Source: UBA1731 sp964440985 (GTDB lineage Bacteria > Verrucomicrobiota > Kiritimatiellia > RFP12 > UBA1067). Taken from it: a stretch of DNA of 57,880 nucleotides. Location of the stretch: NCBI GenBank assembly GCA_964440985.1, contig CAYTWE010000010.1:1-57880 (forward strand). The letters are read 5' to 3'. Positions 1 through 7,425 of this stretch are shown here, in pieces (within the stretch, counting starts at the first letter, position 1; each line of letters begins with the position of its first letter). The notes under the pieces are model-generated. The model saw nothing but the letters and a program-made list of their open reading frames with translations, had not been told where the DNA came from and did not search any database. The position numbers were made by a program, and so were the translations under genes.

Positions 1-112
1 ACGCGCCGGCAAGAAGAAACTGCTTTGGGACGGGACGCGCTTCACGAACGACGAGACGGCCAACCAGTACCTGAAGACGACATACCGCAAGGGCTGGGAA
101 CTGAATGCGTAA
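1..112 (+). CDS. C-terminal fragment of a probable Gfo/Idh/MocA-family oxidoreductase (5' end outside window)
   Basis: Only the last 36 codons are present, read in the frame beginning at base 2 and ending at TAA 110-112. The tail contains LLWDGTRFTND and TYRKGWEL. This resembles the end of secreted Gfo/Idh/MocA NAD(P)-dependent sugar or inositol oxidoreductases from PVC and Bacteroidetes bacteria, which often finish with a LxWD...F...A...L...YR..W pattern. The next gene, a DapA-like exported protein, starts 16 bases downstream, so the two probably share a transcript. The assignment rests on a short tail and is tentative. Confidence 0.45.
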   Translation, partial: RAGKKKLLWDGTRFTNDETANQYLKTTYRKGWELNA

Positions 113-128
113 TGAGGGAAAGAACAAA

Positions 129-1244
129 ATGCAAAGAAGAGACTTCCTGACATTGGGGTTGGCGGGTGCGGCGTTCGCCGGCTGTGCGACCGTGAAGCGT
201 CCTGCATCGACGGCGGTGGCCAAAGCCCCCGGCGGCGGCGATCCGATGATGCGCGGGCCGTTTCCGATTCTGTCGACGCCGTTCCACAAGGACGGAAGCG
301 TGGACTACGAATCACTGAAGCGCGGCGTCCTGTTCACGGCGAAGTGGGGCTGTCCGGGGGTGATCTGGTGCCAGTCGAATGACTCAATAGACCTGCTCAC
401 GTTCGAGGAGAAGAAGAGGGGCTACGAGGCCTGCGCCTGTGCGATGCAGGGCGTGGACTGTGTGATGGCGTTCGGCTGCAATGGCCCGACGTGGGAGCAG
501 ATGGTCAAGGAGGCGAAAGCCGTCGAGGAGATTGCGGCGAAGTATCCGAAGACCCGCATTGCGATCATCTCGCGTCCGCCGGACACCGGCAAGACGCAGG
601 CGGACATCAAGTTCTACTATGAAAAGCTTGCAGGGGTGGCGAAGCGGCCCGTCATCATCCAGACATATGTGAACAGCACGTGTCCGGCGCCGGCGGTTGA
701 TCTGCTTATCGACCTGTCGAAGCGTTGGCCGAAGGTCTACGGCTACATCAAGGAGGAGAGCGGCGGCGCGGAGGCGAACGAGCGCATGAAGAAGGAGAAC
801 GCCGCAAAGCCGGTCATCCACACGGTGTTCAGCGCCTGGGGCGGATGGCAGTGGCTCCACCAGAGCCGTCGCTGCGGGAGCGAAGGACTGATCACGGAAC
901 GGTGCGCCTATGCGCCGCTTCTCGGCTACATCTGGCGGCAGATGGAGGCGGACGACCCGAAGGGAACGCTCACGGTGGCGTATGCGCTGCTGCGTCTGCT
1001 GATCGACCAGCGCAACTATCCGGGCGGCCTCCGCGGCTATTCGCTCTACTATCTCAAGAGGCTGGGCGTGTTCGAGACTACCGTGTCACGCGAATACCTG
1101 AATGCCGAGAAGAAGGAGCAGGGCACGGTCGCCGTGGGCGACAACACGAAATGGAAACTCAGCGACGTCACGCTCACGGCCGACCAGAAAGCCGAGCTGG
1201 ACGAGTGCTATGACGACATGCTGCGTTTCGTGCGCGAGAACTGA
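129..1244 (+). CDS. Tat-exported DapA/N-acetylneuraminate lyase-family lipoprotein
   Basis: A 371-residue protein of the class I aldolase superfamily that includes dihydrodipicolinate synthase, N-acetylneuraminate lyase and sugar-acid aldolases. The start is set at the ATG of MQRRDFLTLG because a GAGGGAAAG ribosome site lies just upstream; an in-frame ATG at 105 would overlap the previous gene. The N terminus has a twin-arginine RRDFL, a hydrophobic stretch and a lipobox-like AAFAGC with Cys19, which predicts Tat export and lipidation. The fold signature is present: an N-terminal PFPILSTPF strand, Tyr180 in IQTYVN and the Schiff-base lysine Lys208 in GYIKEESGG. Export of a DapA-fold protein is unusual. 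The substrate is unknown; pairing with a probable sugar oxidoreductase suggests sugar-acid catabolism rather than lysine synthesis. Confidence 0.8.
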   Translation: MQRRDFLTLGLAGAAFAGCATVKRPASTAVAKAPGGGDPMMRGPFPILSTPFHKDGSVDYESLKRGVLFTAKWGCPGVIWCQSNDSIDLLTFEEKKRGYEACACAMQGVDCVMAFGCNGPTWEQMVKEAKAVEEIAAKYPKTRIAIISRPPDTGKTQADIKFYYEKLAGVAKRPVIIQTYVNSTCPAPAVDLLIDLSKRWPKVYGYIKEESGGAEANERMKKENAAKPVIHTVFSAWGGWQWLHQSRRCGSEGLITERCAYAPLLGYIWRQMEADDPKGTLTVAYALLRLLIDQRNYPGGLRGYSLYYLKRLGVFETTVSREYLNAEKKEQGTVAVGDNTKWKLSDVTLTADQKAELDECYDDMLRFVREN

Positions 1245-1297
1245 AAGAGACATCCGCCTCCTGGCGTCATTCGCGTGACGCTGCTCTTTGCAGGCCC

Positions 1298-1327
1298 CCG
1301 ACAGCGCAGCGGACATTGTGCTATAAT
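1298..1327 (+). promoter_or_regulatory. Extended -10 promoter for the HIT gene, likely leaderless
   Basis: A perfect TATAAT at 1322-1327 is preceded by TGC at 1319-1321, an extended -10. A weak -35 (CCGACA, 1298-1303) lies 18 nt upstream. Only 6 nt separate the -10 from the ATG at 1334, so transcription would begin at or next to the start codon. Confidence 0.6.
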
Positions 1328-1333
1328 CGCCGC

Positions 1334-1738
1334 ATGAAAAACAACTGCGTATTCTGTGCGATTGCGGATGGCGAAATTCCGTCCTTCAAGATCTACGAAG
1401 ACGACATCGCGCTCGCCTATCTCGACATCAACCCGTTCTCAAAGGGTCACACCCTTGTGATCCCCAAATGCCACAGCGCCGGGCTGCTGGACACGCCTGA
1501 CGAAACGCTTGCCGCCATGATGCGCCGCGTCAAAACGATCGCCGCACATCTCAAGGACGCACTCCACTGCGACGGATTCAACATACTGCAGAACAACGGC
1601 GAAGCGGCCGGACAGACTGTGATGCACATACACTTCCACATCGTCCCGCGCTACGGCAAGGAGGAAATCACGTTCGTCAACCACAAGGCCGACATGGAAG
1701 AACTGAAGGCGCTTGCCGAAAGTCTTCGCATGCGGTGA
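1334..1738 (+). CDS. HIT-family nucleotide hydrolase (Hint/HinT-like)
   Basis: A 134-residue protein of the histidine triad superfamily, which hydrolyses purine nucleoside phosphoramidates and related nucleotidyl conjugates in the cytosol. The N terminus CVFCAIADGEIPS is the typical zinc-type CxxC start, followed by HTLVIPK. The catalytic triad is HIHFH at residues 98-102, followed by IVPRY. The length matches the family (110-145 aa). An upstream in-frame ATG at 1316 would lie over the -10 box, so the ATG at 1334 is preferred. The gene has its own promoter and is followed by a strong hairpin terminator, so it is probably monocistronic. Confidence 0.93.
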   Translation: MKNNCVFCAIADGEIPSFKIYEDDIALAYLDINPFSKGHTLVIPKCHSAGLLDTPDETLAAMMRRVKTIAAHLKDALHCDGFNILQNNGEAAGQTVMHIHFHIVPRYGKEEITFVNHKADMEELKALAESLRMR

Positions 1739-1787
1739 TGGATAGACGGCATCGGCCGCGGCGCCTCAAGCCGCTGCACTGAAACAG

Positions 1788-1820
1788 AAAAGGTCTCTCC
1801 CGAACGGAAGAGACCTTTTC
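1788..1820. terminator. Bidirectional intrinsic terminator between the HIT gene and ilvC
   Basis: An 11-bp perfect stem (AAAAGGTCTCT at 1788-1798 with AGAGACCTTTT at 1809-1819) closes a 10-nt loop. A U-rich end follows on both strands. It lies between convergent genes, the HIT gene ending at 1738 and ilvC ending at 1840, and can serve both. Confidence 0.85.
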
Positions 1821-1839
1821 CTTCATTTCACGCCAAGCG

Positions 1840-2946
1840 TCACTTGGTGACCTTGCGGCCCTTCACGCCGGCGGCGGTCGCCGCGTTGGCTTTGGCCTTC
1901 TCGTGCGGACGCAGCGAACGGACGGCCTCGCCGGCCTTCCACATTTCGCTGTCGTGCATATCCTGAAGCTTCTCAGCCATGAACTTCTTGTAGTCGGCGC
2001 GTCCCGTGTCGCGGATGACCTCCTTGGCCTCGGTCATGTTCTTCACGCTCTTGTAAAGCTTCTTGAACACCGGCTCGGTGGCCTTGCGGAAGAACGGACG
2101 CCACTTGAGCGCACCGTGCTGCGCAGTCTGCGAACAGTTGGAGTACATCCAGTCCATTCCGTTCTCGTCAACAAGGCGGGCGAGCGACTGGGTCAGCTCT
2201 TCGCACGTCTCGTTGAACGCCTCGCTCGGCGTATGGCCGTTGGCGCGGAGCGTGTAGTACTGAGCCTCCATCACACCGCAGAGCGCACCCATCAGGATGC
2301 CGCGCTCGCCGACGAGGTCGGACGTGACTTCGTTCTCGAACGTGGTCGGGAAGAGGTAGCCGGAGCCGACAGCGATTCCGATCGCAATCGTAAGCTCAAG
2401 AGCCTTGCCGGTCGCATCCTGCGCAACGGCATACGAAGAGTTGATGCCGGCGCCGTTGAGGAAGTTGCGGCGCACGTTCGTTCCGGAACCCTTCGGCGCA
2501 ACCATGATCACATCAACATCCTTGCCGGGCTTCACGCCGGTGATCTTGTTGTAGACGTAGGCGAAGCCATGCGAGAAGTAGAGCGCCTTGCCGGCCGTGA
2601 CGTACTTGGAGATCTTCTTCCAGACGTCGCTCACGGATCCGTCGGACGTGAGCATCATGATCACATCGCCCTTTTCGGCGGCCTCCTCGATCGAGAAGAG
2701 CGTCTTGCCGGGAACCCAGCCGTCGGCGAGAGCGCGTCCCCACGAGCTGTTCTTGCCGGCGCTCTTGCGCTGACCGACAATGACGTTGATGCCGTTGTCA
2801 CGCATGTTGAGAGCCTGAGCCGGCCCCTGAATGCCATATCCGAGCACAGCAACCGTCCTGCCCTTCAGAACCTTCTGCGCCTTCTTGAGCGAGAATTCCT
2901 TGCGCGTCACGATGTCTTCGGTGACGCCGCCGAAATTGATTTTCAT
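1840..2946 (-). CDS. ilvC: Ketol-acid reductoisomerase
   Basis: A 368-residue KARI that converts acetolactate or acetohydroxybutyrate to the dihydroxy acids in valine, leucine and isoleucine synthesis, using NADPH and Mg2+. The N-terminal Rossmann motif GYGIQG lies at residues 36-41. VAPKGSGTNVRRNF follows in the central part, and the C-terminal knotted domain holds the acidic metal-binding region (FENEVTSDLVGERG) and further acidic residues (ETCEELTQSL). The protein is slightly longer than the usual 330-345 aa short form, mainly through a Lys/Ala-rich tail. It stands alone, without ilvB/ilvN/ilvD nearby, and has its own promoter, an AAAGGAG ribosome site and a terminator. Confidence 0.97.
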   Translation of the reverse strand: MKINFGGVTEDIVTRKEFSLKKAQKVLKGRTVAVLGYGIQGPAQALNMRDNGINVIVGQRKSAGKNSSWGRALADGWVPGKTLFSIEEAAEKGDVIMMLTSDGSVSDVWKKISKYVTAGKALYFSHGFAYVYNKITGVKPGKDVDVIMVAPKGSGTNVRRNFLNGAGINSSYAVAQDATGKALELTIAIGIAVGSGYLFPTTFENEVTSDLVGERGILMGALCGVMEAQYYTLRANGHTPSEAFNETCEELTQSLARLVDENGMDWMYSNCSQTAQHGALKWRPFFRKATEPVFKKLYKSVKNMTEAKEVIRDTGRADYKKFMAEKLQDMHDSEMWKAGEAVRSLRPHEKAKANAATAAGVKGRKVTK

Positions 2947-2982
2947 CTTATAACTCCTTTGTATCCAAAGAAAACTTCGTGC

Positions 2983-3011
2983 AGTATACCAAATCCCACT
3001 TGAGACTTCAA
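2983..3011 (-). promoter_or_regulatory. ilvC promoter
   Basis: On the minus strand, TTGAAG (3006-3011), a 17-nt spacer of mixed sequence and TATACT (2983-2988). The leader to the ilvC ATG is about 30 nt and contains AAAGGAG at 2954-2960. This is a typical sigma70 arrangement. Confidence 0.7.
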
Positions 3012-3117
3012 CATTGCCATGCCGCCGAGTCTACTGCCGCCCCGACACAGAGATGTTCTCGAACCTGTAGCGTCCCCACGCCGGAATGTCGTTGTTGTTC
3101 CCGGCATGTCCATTCCG

Positions 3118-4593
3118 CTACTTGTCAACGCGAATGGTGTAAAAGCCGCTCGCGCCGCCCTTCACGGTGATGGCCGGCGTCCACGGGCTGCCGTCGCCGT
3201 CCTTCGTCGCGCCGTCCTGCATCGCGTCGAGCGTCTCGCCCTCGCGGAGCGTGTAGACCAGCCCCTCCCGCGTCGGCGCGGTCTTCAGCAACGGACTGGA
3301 CGGATCGCCCAGGTCGATCACTGCGTCCTTCTTAACATCAAGCGGTTCATTCGCGTACTCCGCCTTCACCGTCGCGGACGCGAGATTGACCACGCCGCCG
3401 ACCGCCGCCGGAATGTCGAGGAACGCCGTGATGTCGTAGCCGTAGCTCTTGACGACGACGTTCGCGCCGTTCGGCCTGACCGTCGCGACGTCCGTGCCGA
3501 CCACGACCGTCACCTTTGTCGCCGAAACCCCGTCGGGAATCGTCACCTCGACATTCCTGTTGGTGGCACTCGGCGTGACGGTGTAGCCCACCTTCGCATC
3601 GCCCGTGACGGTCGCATCCGCATCGCCCGCCACAGATGGCAGCACAGTGGCACTGCTGACATTGCTGACAAGACGGAAACCAAGGTTATCGTGCGGGACG
3701 GATGGGTTGACACCGTCACGGCTGGACGAGGTGCAGATACTCCAACCGGGGGCGAAGGTGTCCCATCCGCCGCCGCGTTCCTCTCGGGACGAACCTGACG
3801 AAGGCCCAACCGGGTCGATACCGTAGGCCTTTTCTCCGCACCAATCCAGGCACCACTCCCAGACATTTCCGTGCATGTCGTACAGCCCCCAACTGTTCGA
3901 CACGTACGACCCGACCGCCGTATGCGCATTCGTGTACCCGCCGCGTCCGTCAGACTGGTTATCCCTGTACCGCCCCAGCGTATTCAGATCGTTCGTCGTC
4001 GAACCACCATTGTTGTACTCTGTGGTCGTCCCTGCGCGGCAGGCGTACTCCCACTGCGCAATCGTCGGAAGATCGAAGCCGTCCAACCCAGTCCTCGCCC
4101 GCAGCCTGCCGAGGAAGCTCGTTGCATCGACGGCGGACGATGCCGGCCAGTTCGTCCCGACGGACGAACCACGAATGGCATCGTAGGAGACCTGTTCGAC
4201 CGGCCGCGTGTCGCCCTCGTACTTTGAAGGATTGCTCCCCATCACGAGTTCCCACTGTTTCTGCGTAATTTCGAACACGCCCACGTAGAACGGCTGCGAA
4301 ATCGTGACGCGACATGATTCCGGCGTCGTGCCGCCACCCATGATGAACGAACCCGCCTCTACTCGGCGCAGGACAAGTTTCGTCGTCTTGTACTCGTTCG
4401 TCCAGCCGCCCGCCGGCTCGGCACCAAGATACGAGACGGGATAGGATTCAGCAGCAGCCCCGCCAGACAGGTCGATGACGCAATATGTCTGTCCGCCAGA
4501 CGCCGCTGCCGTTTCATCGGCTTTTGCCGCAGCCGTCCACAAAAGCAGCGTAAAGCACCCGCAGGTCGCCGCCAACAACTTACACGCCTTCAT
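3118..4593 (-). CDS. Secreted formylglycine-generating-enzyme (FGE/SUMF1)-fold protein with C-terminal surface region
   Basis: A 491-residue exported protein. The signal peptide MKACKLLAATCGCFTLLLW...AAAKA is followed from about residue 75 to 310 by an FGE-sulfatase (SUMF1/EgtB/PvdO) fold: GSFIMGGG, ITQKQWELVMG, RPVEQVSYDAI, a QWEYACRAGTTTEYNNG block, GLYDMHGNVWEWCLDW and GFRLV. The catalytic cysteine pair of true formylglycine-generating enzymes is not evident; the corresponding place reads SICTSSSRDG with one Cys. This argues for a binding or scaffold role rather than sulfatase activation, and no sulfatase gene is nearby. The last 180 residues are Val/Thr/Ala-rich beta sequence ending in SGFYTIRV, as in cell-surface proteins. 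It is preceded by a promoter whose spacer is a 14-G tract, so expression may be phase variable. Confidence 0.85.
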   Translation of the reverse strand: MKACKLLAATCGCFTLLLWTAAAKADETAAASGGQTYCVIDLSGGAAAESYPVSYLGAEPAGGWTNEYKTTKLVLRRVEAGSFIMGGGTTPESCRVTISQPFYVGVFEITQKQWELVMGSNPSKYEGDTRPVEQVSYDAIRGSSVGTNWPASSAVDATSFLGRLRARTGLDGFDLPTIAQWEYACRAGTTTEYNNGGSTTNDLNTLGRYRDNQSDGRGGYTNAHTAVGSYVSNSWGLYDMHGNVWEWCLDWCGEKAYGIDPVGPSSGSSREERGGGWDTFAPGWSICTSSSRDGVNPSVPHDNLGFRLVSNVSSATVLPSVAGDADATVTGDAKVGYTVTPSATNRNVEVTIPDGVSATKVTVVVGTDVATVRPNGANVVVKSYGYDITAFLDIPAAVGGVVNLASATVKAEYANEPLDVKKDAVIDLGDPSSPLLKTAPTREGLVYTLREGETLDAMQDGATKDGDGSPWTPAITVKGGASGFYTIRVDK

Positions 4594-4710
4594 TCATTTC
4601 CCCCATTTCCTCCGAGGGCGGGAGGCCACTCCCTCCGGCGAACCGTCACCTTGACGGAACGCCGAACGAATCTCAATGAATCCTTCCAGCCCAATCAGAA
4701 AAATGCACGC

Positions 4711-4737
4711 ATTATACCCCCCCCCCCCCCATGTCAA
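4711..4737 (-). promoter_or_regulatory. Candidate phase-variable promoter: consensus -35 and -10 separated by poly-G
   Basis: On the minus strand the -35 is a perfect TTGACA (4732-4737) and the -10 a perfect TATAAT (4711-4716). The 15-nt spacer is one T plus 14 consecutive G. A change of the tract by one or two G would give spacers of 16 or 17 nt, the optimum, while losses would weaken the promoter. The start codon at 4593 lies about 110 nt downstream of the predicted start site. Confidence 0.75.
4717..4730. repeat. Mononucleotide tract C14 (G14 on minus strand)
   Basis: Fourteen uninterrupted C residues on the plus strand, the longest homopolymer in the window. They fill the spacer of the FGE-fold gene promoter. 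Tracts of this length are prone to slippage during replication, and also to sequencing error, so the exact length is uncertain. Confidence 0.95.
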
Positions 4738-4804
4738 GAGAGAACATTCATTTTTACGCATTTTTAGTACATACCTGCCGCCGCAACCCAATATGCACAG
4801 TCCT

Positions 4805-4822
4805 TTGAATCCATGGATTCAA
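4805..4822. repeat. 18-bp perfect palindrome upstream of the poly-G promoter
   Basis: TTGAATCCATGGATTCAA reads the same on both strands. It lies 67 bp upstream of the -35 of the FGE-fold gene and 38 bp beyond the end of the endonuclease gene. No run of T follows it on the minus strand, which argues against a terminator. The symmetry is what a dimeric regulator would bind. A run of nine A lies nearby at 4833-4841. Confidence 0.55.
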
Positions 4823-4860
4823 TCGGCAAGTCAAAAAAAAATCACAACCAACTCTGTCCG

Positions 4861-5919
4861 CTACACGAACCTGAGAAGGATGAGACGGAATATGTCTATG
4901 AAGCGCACAGGCCAGAGCCGTGTAGGCAGGTCGGCCTCAAGCGGTCGCTCAAGGAAGTCGGGCATATCAGGAAAGAAGTCCAACCCCGTGCGGCGTTCAA
5001 GTTCGTCGATGGTGACGATGTTGTGGACAGGGAACGCCGAATACGGGATGTTCTGCGGCATATATACGGCAAGAGCCCTCACGCCATCTGCGGATTGCGC
5101 GACCACCACCTGCCAGAACGCCCTTGGCGCATCCACGCCGGATGCAAGACGCTCCTCTTCATGCCCAGGCACACAGCCTACGATGACCCAGATCTCTCCG
5201 TACTTCGCCGTCCACAGATCCGCTATGCGGTGCTCCATCTCGCGCCACGGTCCGCGATTCAACCCCGGTCTTTGCGGGGCGACGTTGGACATGTAGAACG
5301 TCTTCTTCTGTGCGTCCGTTCCGAACCTTGTCGCTATGGCGTAGTTCGGCGCCATGTGTCCGCGATCGTAGCCAGATCCCTTGTACCAGGTTGCCGCCGG
5401 CGAACCGGAGACGGTCGGATCGGCCCTGAAATTCGGACGCTTCCCCGGCTCGTACGCCTTCTCCGCAGGGACATGGTAGGCCACCCAGAGAGGATGCTTC
5501 AACGACGGCGACCAGCCAATCACAAAGTCTCCGCGATCCACAATGCGCACATCGTCGGGAGCCGGCGCGCCTACGCGAACGGGGGCGCCTGCGAACATCA
5601 CCGAATTGGATGGAGGCGGCTCATCGAAATCGTATACGGCATCGTGACCCGTCAGGCCAAGCCCATCCGTGAGCATGATTGCCCGGTCGCCAAAATAGAA
5701 AAGCACAGTCGTCACAAAGCCCGGCCAATCGTCGCGCTTGTCCGAGAGCCATTGCGCCGGATGGCTGACGAACCATCCGCCGATCAACGAAAGCAGCACG
5801 AACACCGCCATGGAGGAGAACACCATGCGGCGGAAGAAAAGCGCGACCGGGCCTATCTTCCGCTTTCCGCGCTTCTTCCGTCCAGACGAAAGCGATGAAC
5901 CTGAAGGCTTTCTCCTCAT
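4861..5919 (-). CDS. Membrane-anchored DNA/RNA non-specific endonuclease (NUC family)
   Basis: A 352-residue protein. A Lys/Arg-rich N terminus is followed by one hydrophobic helix (VFSSMAVFVLLSLIGGWFV, about residues 33-51), so the catalytic part faces the periplasm or outside. The nuclease domain, about residues 140-310, has the ββα-metal signature YDRGHMAPN with the general-base His near residue 186, and FYMSNVAPQRPGLNRG with the Asn that holds Mg2+. The family degrades DNA and RNA without sequence specificity. Its ATG overlaps the stop of the glycosyltransferase gene by 4 nt, so it is the last gene of a three-gene unit with that gene and the epimerase. A nutritional, defensive or recycling role is possible. 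Confidence 0.88.
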   Translation of the reverse strand: MRRKPSGSSLSSGRKKRGKRKIGPVALFFRRMVFSSMAVFVLLSLIGGWFVSHPAQWLSDKRDDWPGFVTTVLFYFGDRAIMLTDGLGLTGHDAVYDFDEPPPSNSVMFAGAPVRVGAPAPDDVRIVDRGDFVIGWSPSLKHPLWVAYHVPAEKAYEPGKRPNFRADPTVSGSPAATWYKGSGYDRGHMAPNYAIATRFGTDAQKKTFYMSNVAPQRPGLNRGPWREMEHRIADLWTAKYGEIWVIVGCVPGHEEERLASGVDAPRAFWQVVVAQSADGVRALAVYMPQNIPYSAFPVHNIVTIDELERRTGLDFFPDMPDFLERPLEADLPTRLWPVRFIDIFRLILLRFV

Positions 5920-6494
5920 CCGTCAATCTCCGGGTGCTTGCGAATCACATATGTGTAGATGCCGTCGATGGCGGACGCAAATTCGGACGCCGTGAATGCG
6001 TTGTCCGCAAGCTCCGCATGAGGATCCGGCAGGATGGATACGCGAGCCATCGGCGGCTGTTCGCGAAACTCCAAAAGCGTATGCTCGTGCGGCACAACGA
6101 TCGCCGCCGCACGTGCGACGGTGGATGCACCCACCATCTTCGGATGATGAACCTCCGCAATGTACGCAAGATGCTTTCTCGTCATCCTGCACACCGACCT
6201 TGCGATGTCCGCACCTTCATCGAATCCATGCAGCACCGAGTAGTCTCCGCCCGACGCAAGCGCGACCCCGCGCAGACACATGAGCGAACGCCTCAAGAGC
6301 GGCAGGGAGGGCACGACGAACACCCTGGCGTTCGAGGCGAGCGCGGCGGAGAGCATGGGATTGGCGCTTGGAGCAAGCACATCGACACGCCACCCTATGC
6401 GCCGCAAGGCGGATACGGTATCCTGCACCCGCAGCGTCTCCTGCGCTGTGGTACTGTGTTCAAGTGACGTTATGATGAGCGCGGCGCGTTTCAC
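5916..6494 (-). CDS. Glycosyltransferase family 4-like N-terminal domain protein
   Basis: A 192-residue protein beginning with GTG, supported by a GAGAGG ribosome site; the epimerase stop codon lies just before it. MKRAALIITSLEHSTTAQETLRV and the following RIGWRVDVLAPSA, HGFDEGADIA and LAYIAEVHHP blocks match the N-terminal (acceptor) Rossmann domain of GT-B glycosyltransferases. The C-terminal donor-binding domain of a full-length GT4 enzyme (350-400 aa) is missing, and the next gene begins at once, so the protein is a stand-alone half or relies on a partner. It sits between the epimerase and endonuclease genes. Its catalytic status is unknown. Confidence 0.6.
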   Translation of the reverse strand: MKRAALIITSLEHSTTAQETLRVQDTVSALRRIGWRVDVLAPSANPMLSAALASNARVFVVPSLPLLRRSLMCLRGVALASGGDYSVLHGFDEGADIARSVCRMTRKHLAYIAEVHHPKMVGASTVARAAAIVVPHEHTLLEFREQPPMARVSILPDPHAELADNAFTASEFASAIDGIYTYVIRKHPEIDG

Positions 6495-6495
6495 T

Positions 6496-7401
6496 TCACC
6501 TCTCTGGTACGGACTGTACCGCCATCAGAAGTTCATGGGACTCCCCAGGCGCAAGCCTGATTACCGAATCCTCTTTGAACAGCGTTGCCGGCTCTACGCA
6601 CACGAACCTGCGCCAGTCGTCTGCACCGAGGTTGCGGTTCTTCGCCTCTTCCGGGCCGGGATTCCAGCAGACAAGCTTCGTGTTCCCGCGTGAGGCGATG
6701 GCGATCGCCCGGCGAAGTCCCGGATCGAGTATCGCGAATTCGCTCTTCTTCACCGTGAACACGTGGTCGTATTCCGTGTTGAACGGCAGATCGCCCGTCC
6801 ACACGGCATCAGCCGTACGCGACTTGCGGGCATCGCAGAATTGGCATCCATCAAGCCCGCGAACGGTAACGGCATTGCGGTCGCGCACGAGAAAATACGG
6901 ATGGAAGCCCTCTGTGATCTCAAAAGGCACATCTCCGGCATTGGTGGTCTTGAGCCCCATGTTCAGCTTCATGGAGACGGATATCTTGAGCTGAAGCCTG
7001 AAATCGTACGGCCAGAGCCTCTTCGTTTCGTCGTTGCAGTCGAGGGCAAGCGTCACCTCCGTGATGTCCTCGGAATACTCCGAACCGGCGACACGCCACA
7101 GGCGACGCCTTGCGAAGCCATGTCCGTACGAACCTTCAGGGCCGTTCTTGCCGAACCATGGCCAGCAGACCGGGATTCCGCCGTGATCCGCCTTGTCGGG
7201 GCCGAACTCCATCACCGGCGGCGTGAACAGCACGGGGAGATTCCCTGTCGGCCTGTACGAAAGCACCTGCGCACCGTAAAGCGACACCTCTGCGCTGCCA
7301 TACTGGTTGGCGAGCGCCACAACCGGGATGCCATGGGCGTCCTCCCGAAACACGATTCTTCCCGGCGCACCGTAGCGCCTGTTCAACTCTTCACAGTTCA
7401 T
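6496..7401 (-). CDS. D-hexose-6-phosphate mutarotase (aldose epimerase-like, YeaD family)
   Basis: A 301-residue cytosolic enzyme of the galactose mutarotase-like superfamily that interconverts the alpha and beta anomers of glucose-6-phosphate. The family marks are clear: HGGIPVCWPWFG, the catalytic His of GHGFARRRLW, FHPYFLV with the second His, and FVCVEPATLF with the catalytic Glu. Length is normal (270-300). It is first in a unit with the glycosyltransferase and endonuclease genes. The start codon is only 7 nt from a perfect extended -10, so the message is probably leaderless. It is divergent from the DHH gene across 62 bp. Confidence 0.9.
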   Translation of the reverse strand: MNCEELNRRYGAPGRIVFREDAHGIPVVALANQYGSAEVSLYGAQVLSYRPTGNLPVLFTPPVMEFGPDKADHGGIPVCWPWFGKNGPEGSYGHGFARRRLWRVAGSEYSEDITEVTLALDCNDETKRLWPYDFRLQLKISVSMKLNMGLKTTNAGDVPFEITEGFHPYFLVRDRNAVTVRGLDGCQFCDARKSRTADAVWTGDLPFNTEYDHVFTVKKSEFAILDPGLRRAIAIASRGNTKLVCWNPGPEEAKNRNLGADDWRRFVCVEPATLFKEDSVIRLAPGESHELLMAVQSVPER

Positions 7402-7408
7402 GTGGGCG

Positions 7409-7417
7409 ATTATACCA
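7409..7417 (-). promoter_or_regulatory. Extended -10 promoter (TGGTATAAT), likely leaderless
   Basis: On the minus strand TATAAT (7409-7414) is preceded by TGG (7415-7417), and 7 nt later comes the ATG of the epimerase gene. No good -35 is visible, as expected for an extended -10 promoter. Confidence 0.6.
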
Positions 7418-7425
7418 CAAACCGC

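Noticed and set aside
1903..3003. 366-codon plus-strand frame over ilvC
   Set aside because: Antisense to ilvC and composed mostly of Arg, Leu and His; it would also cross the ilvC promoter.
4594..4791. 65-codon minus-strand frame through the G14 tract upstream of the FGE-fold gene
   Set aside because: It lies over the promoter hexamers, would be broken by any change in tract length and has no SD or family features; treating the region as a promoter explains it better.
4833..4841. A9 tract as a third homopolymer promoter
   Set aside because: No -35 and -10 hexamers flank it on either strand at usable spacing.
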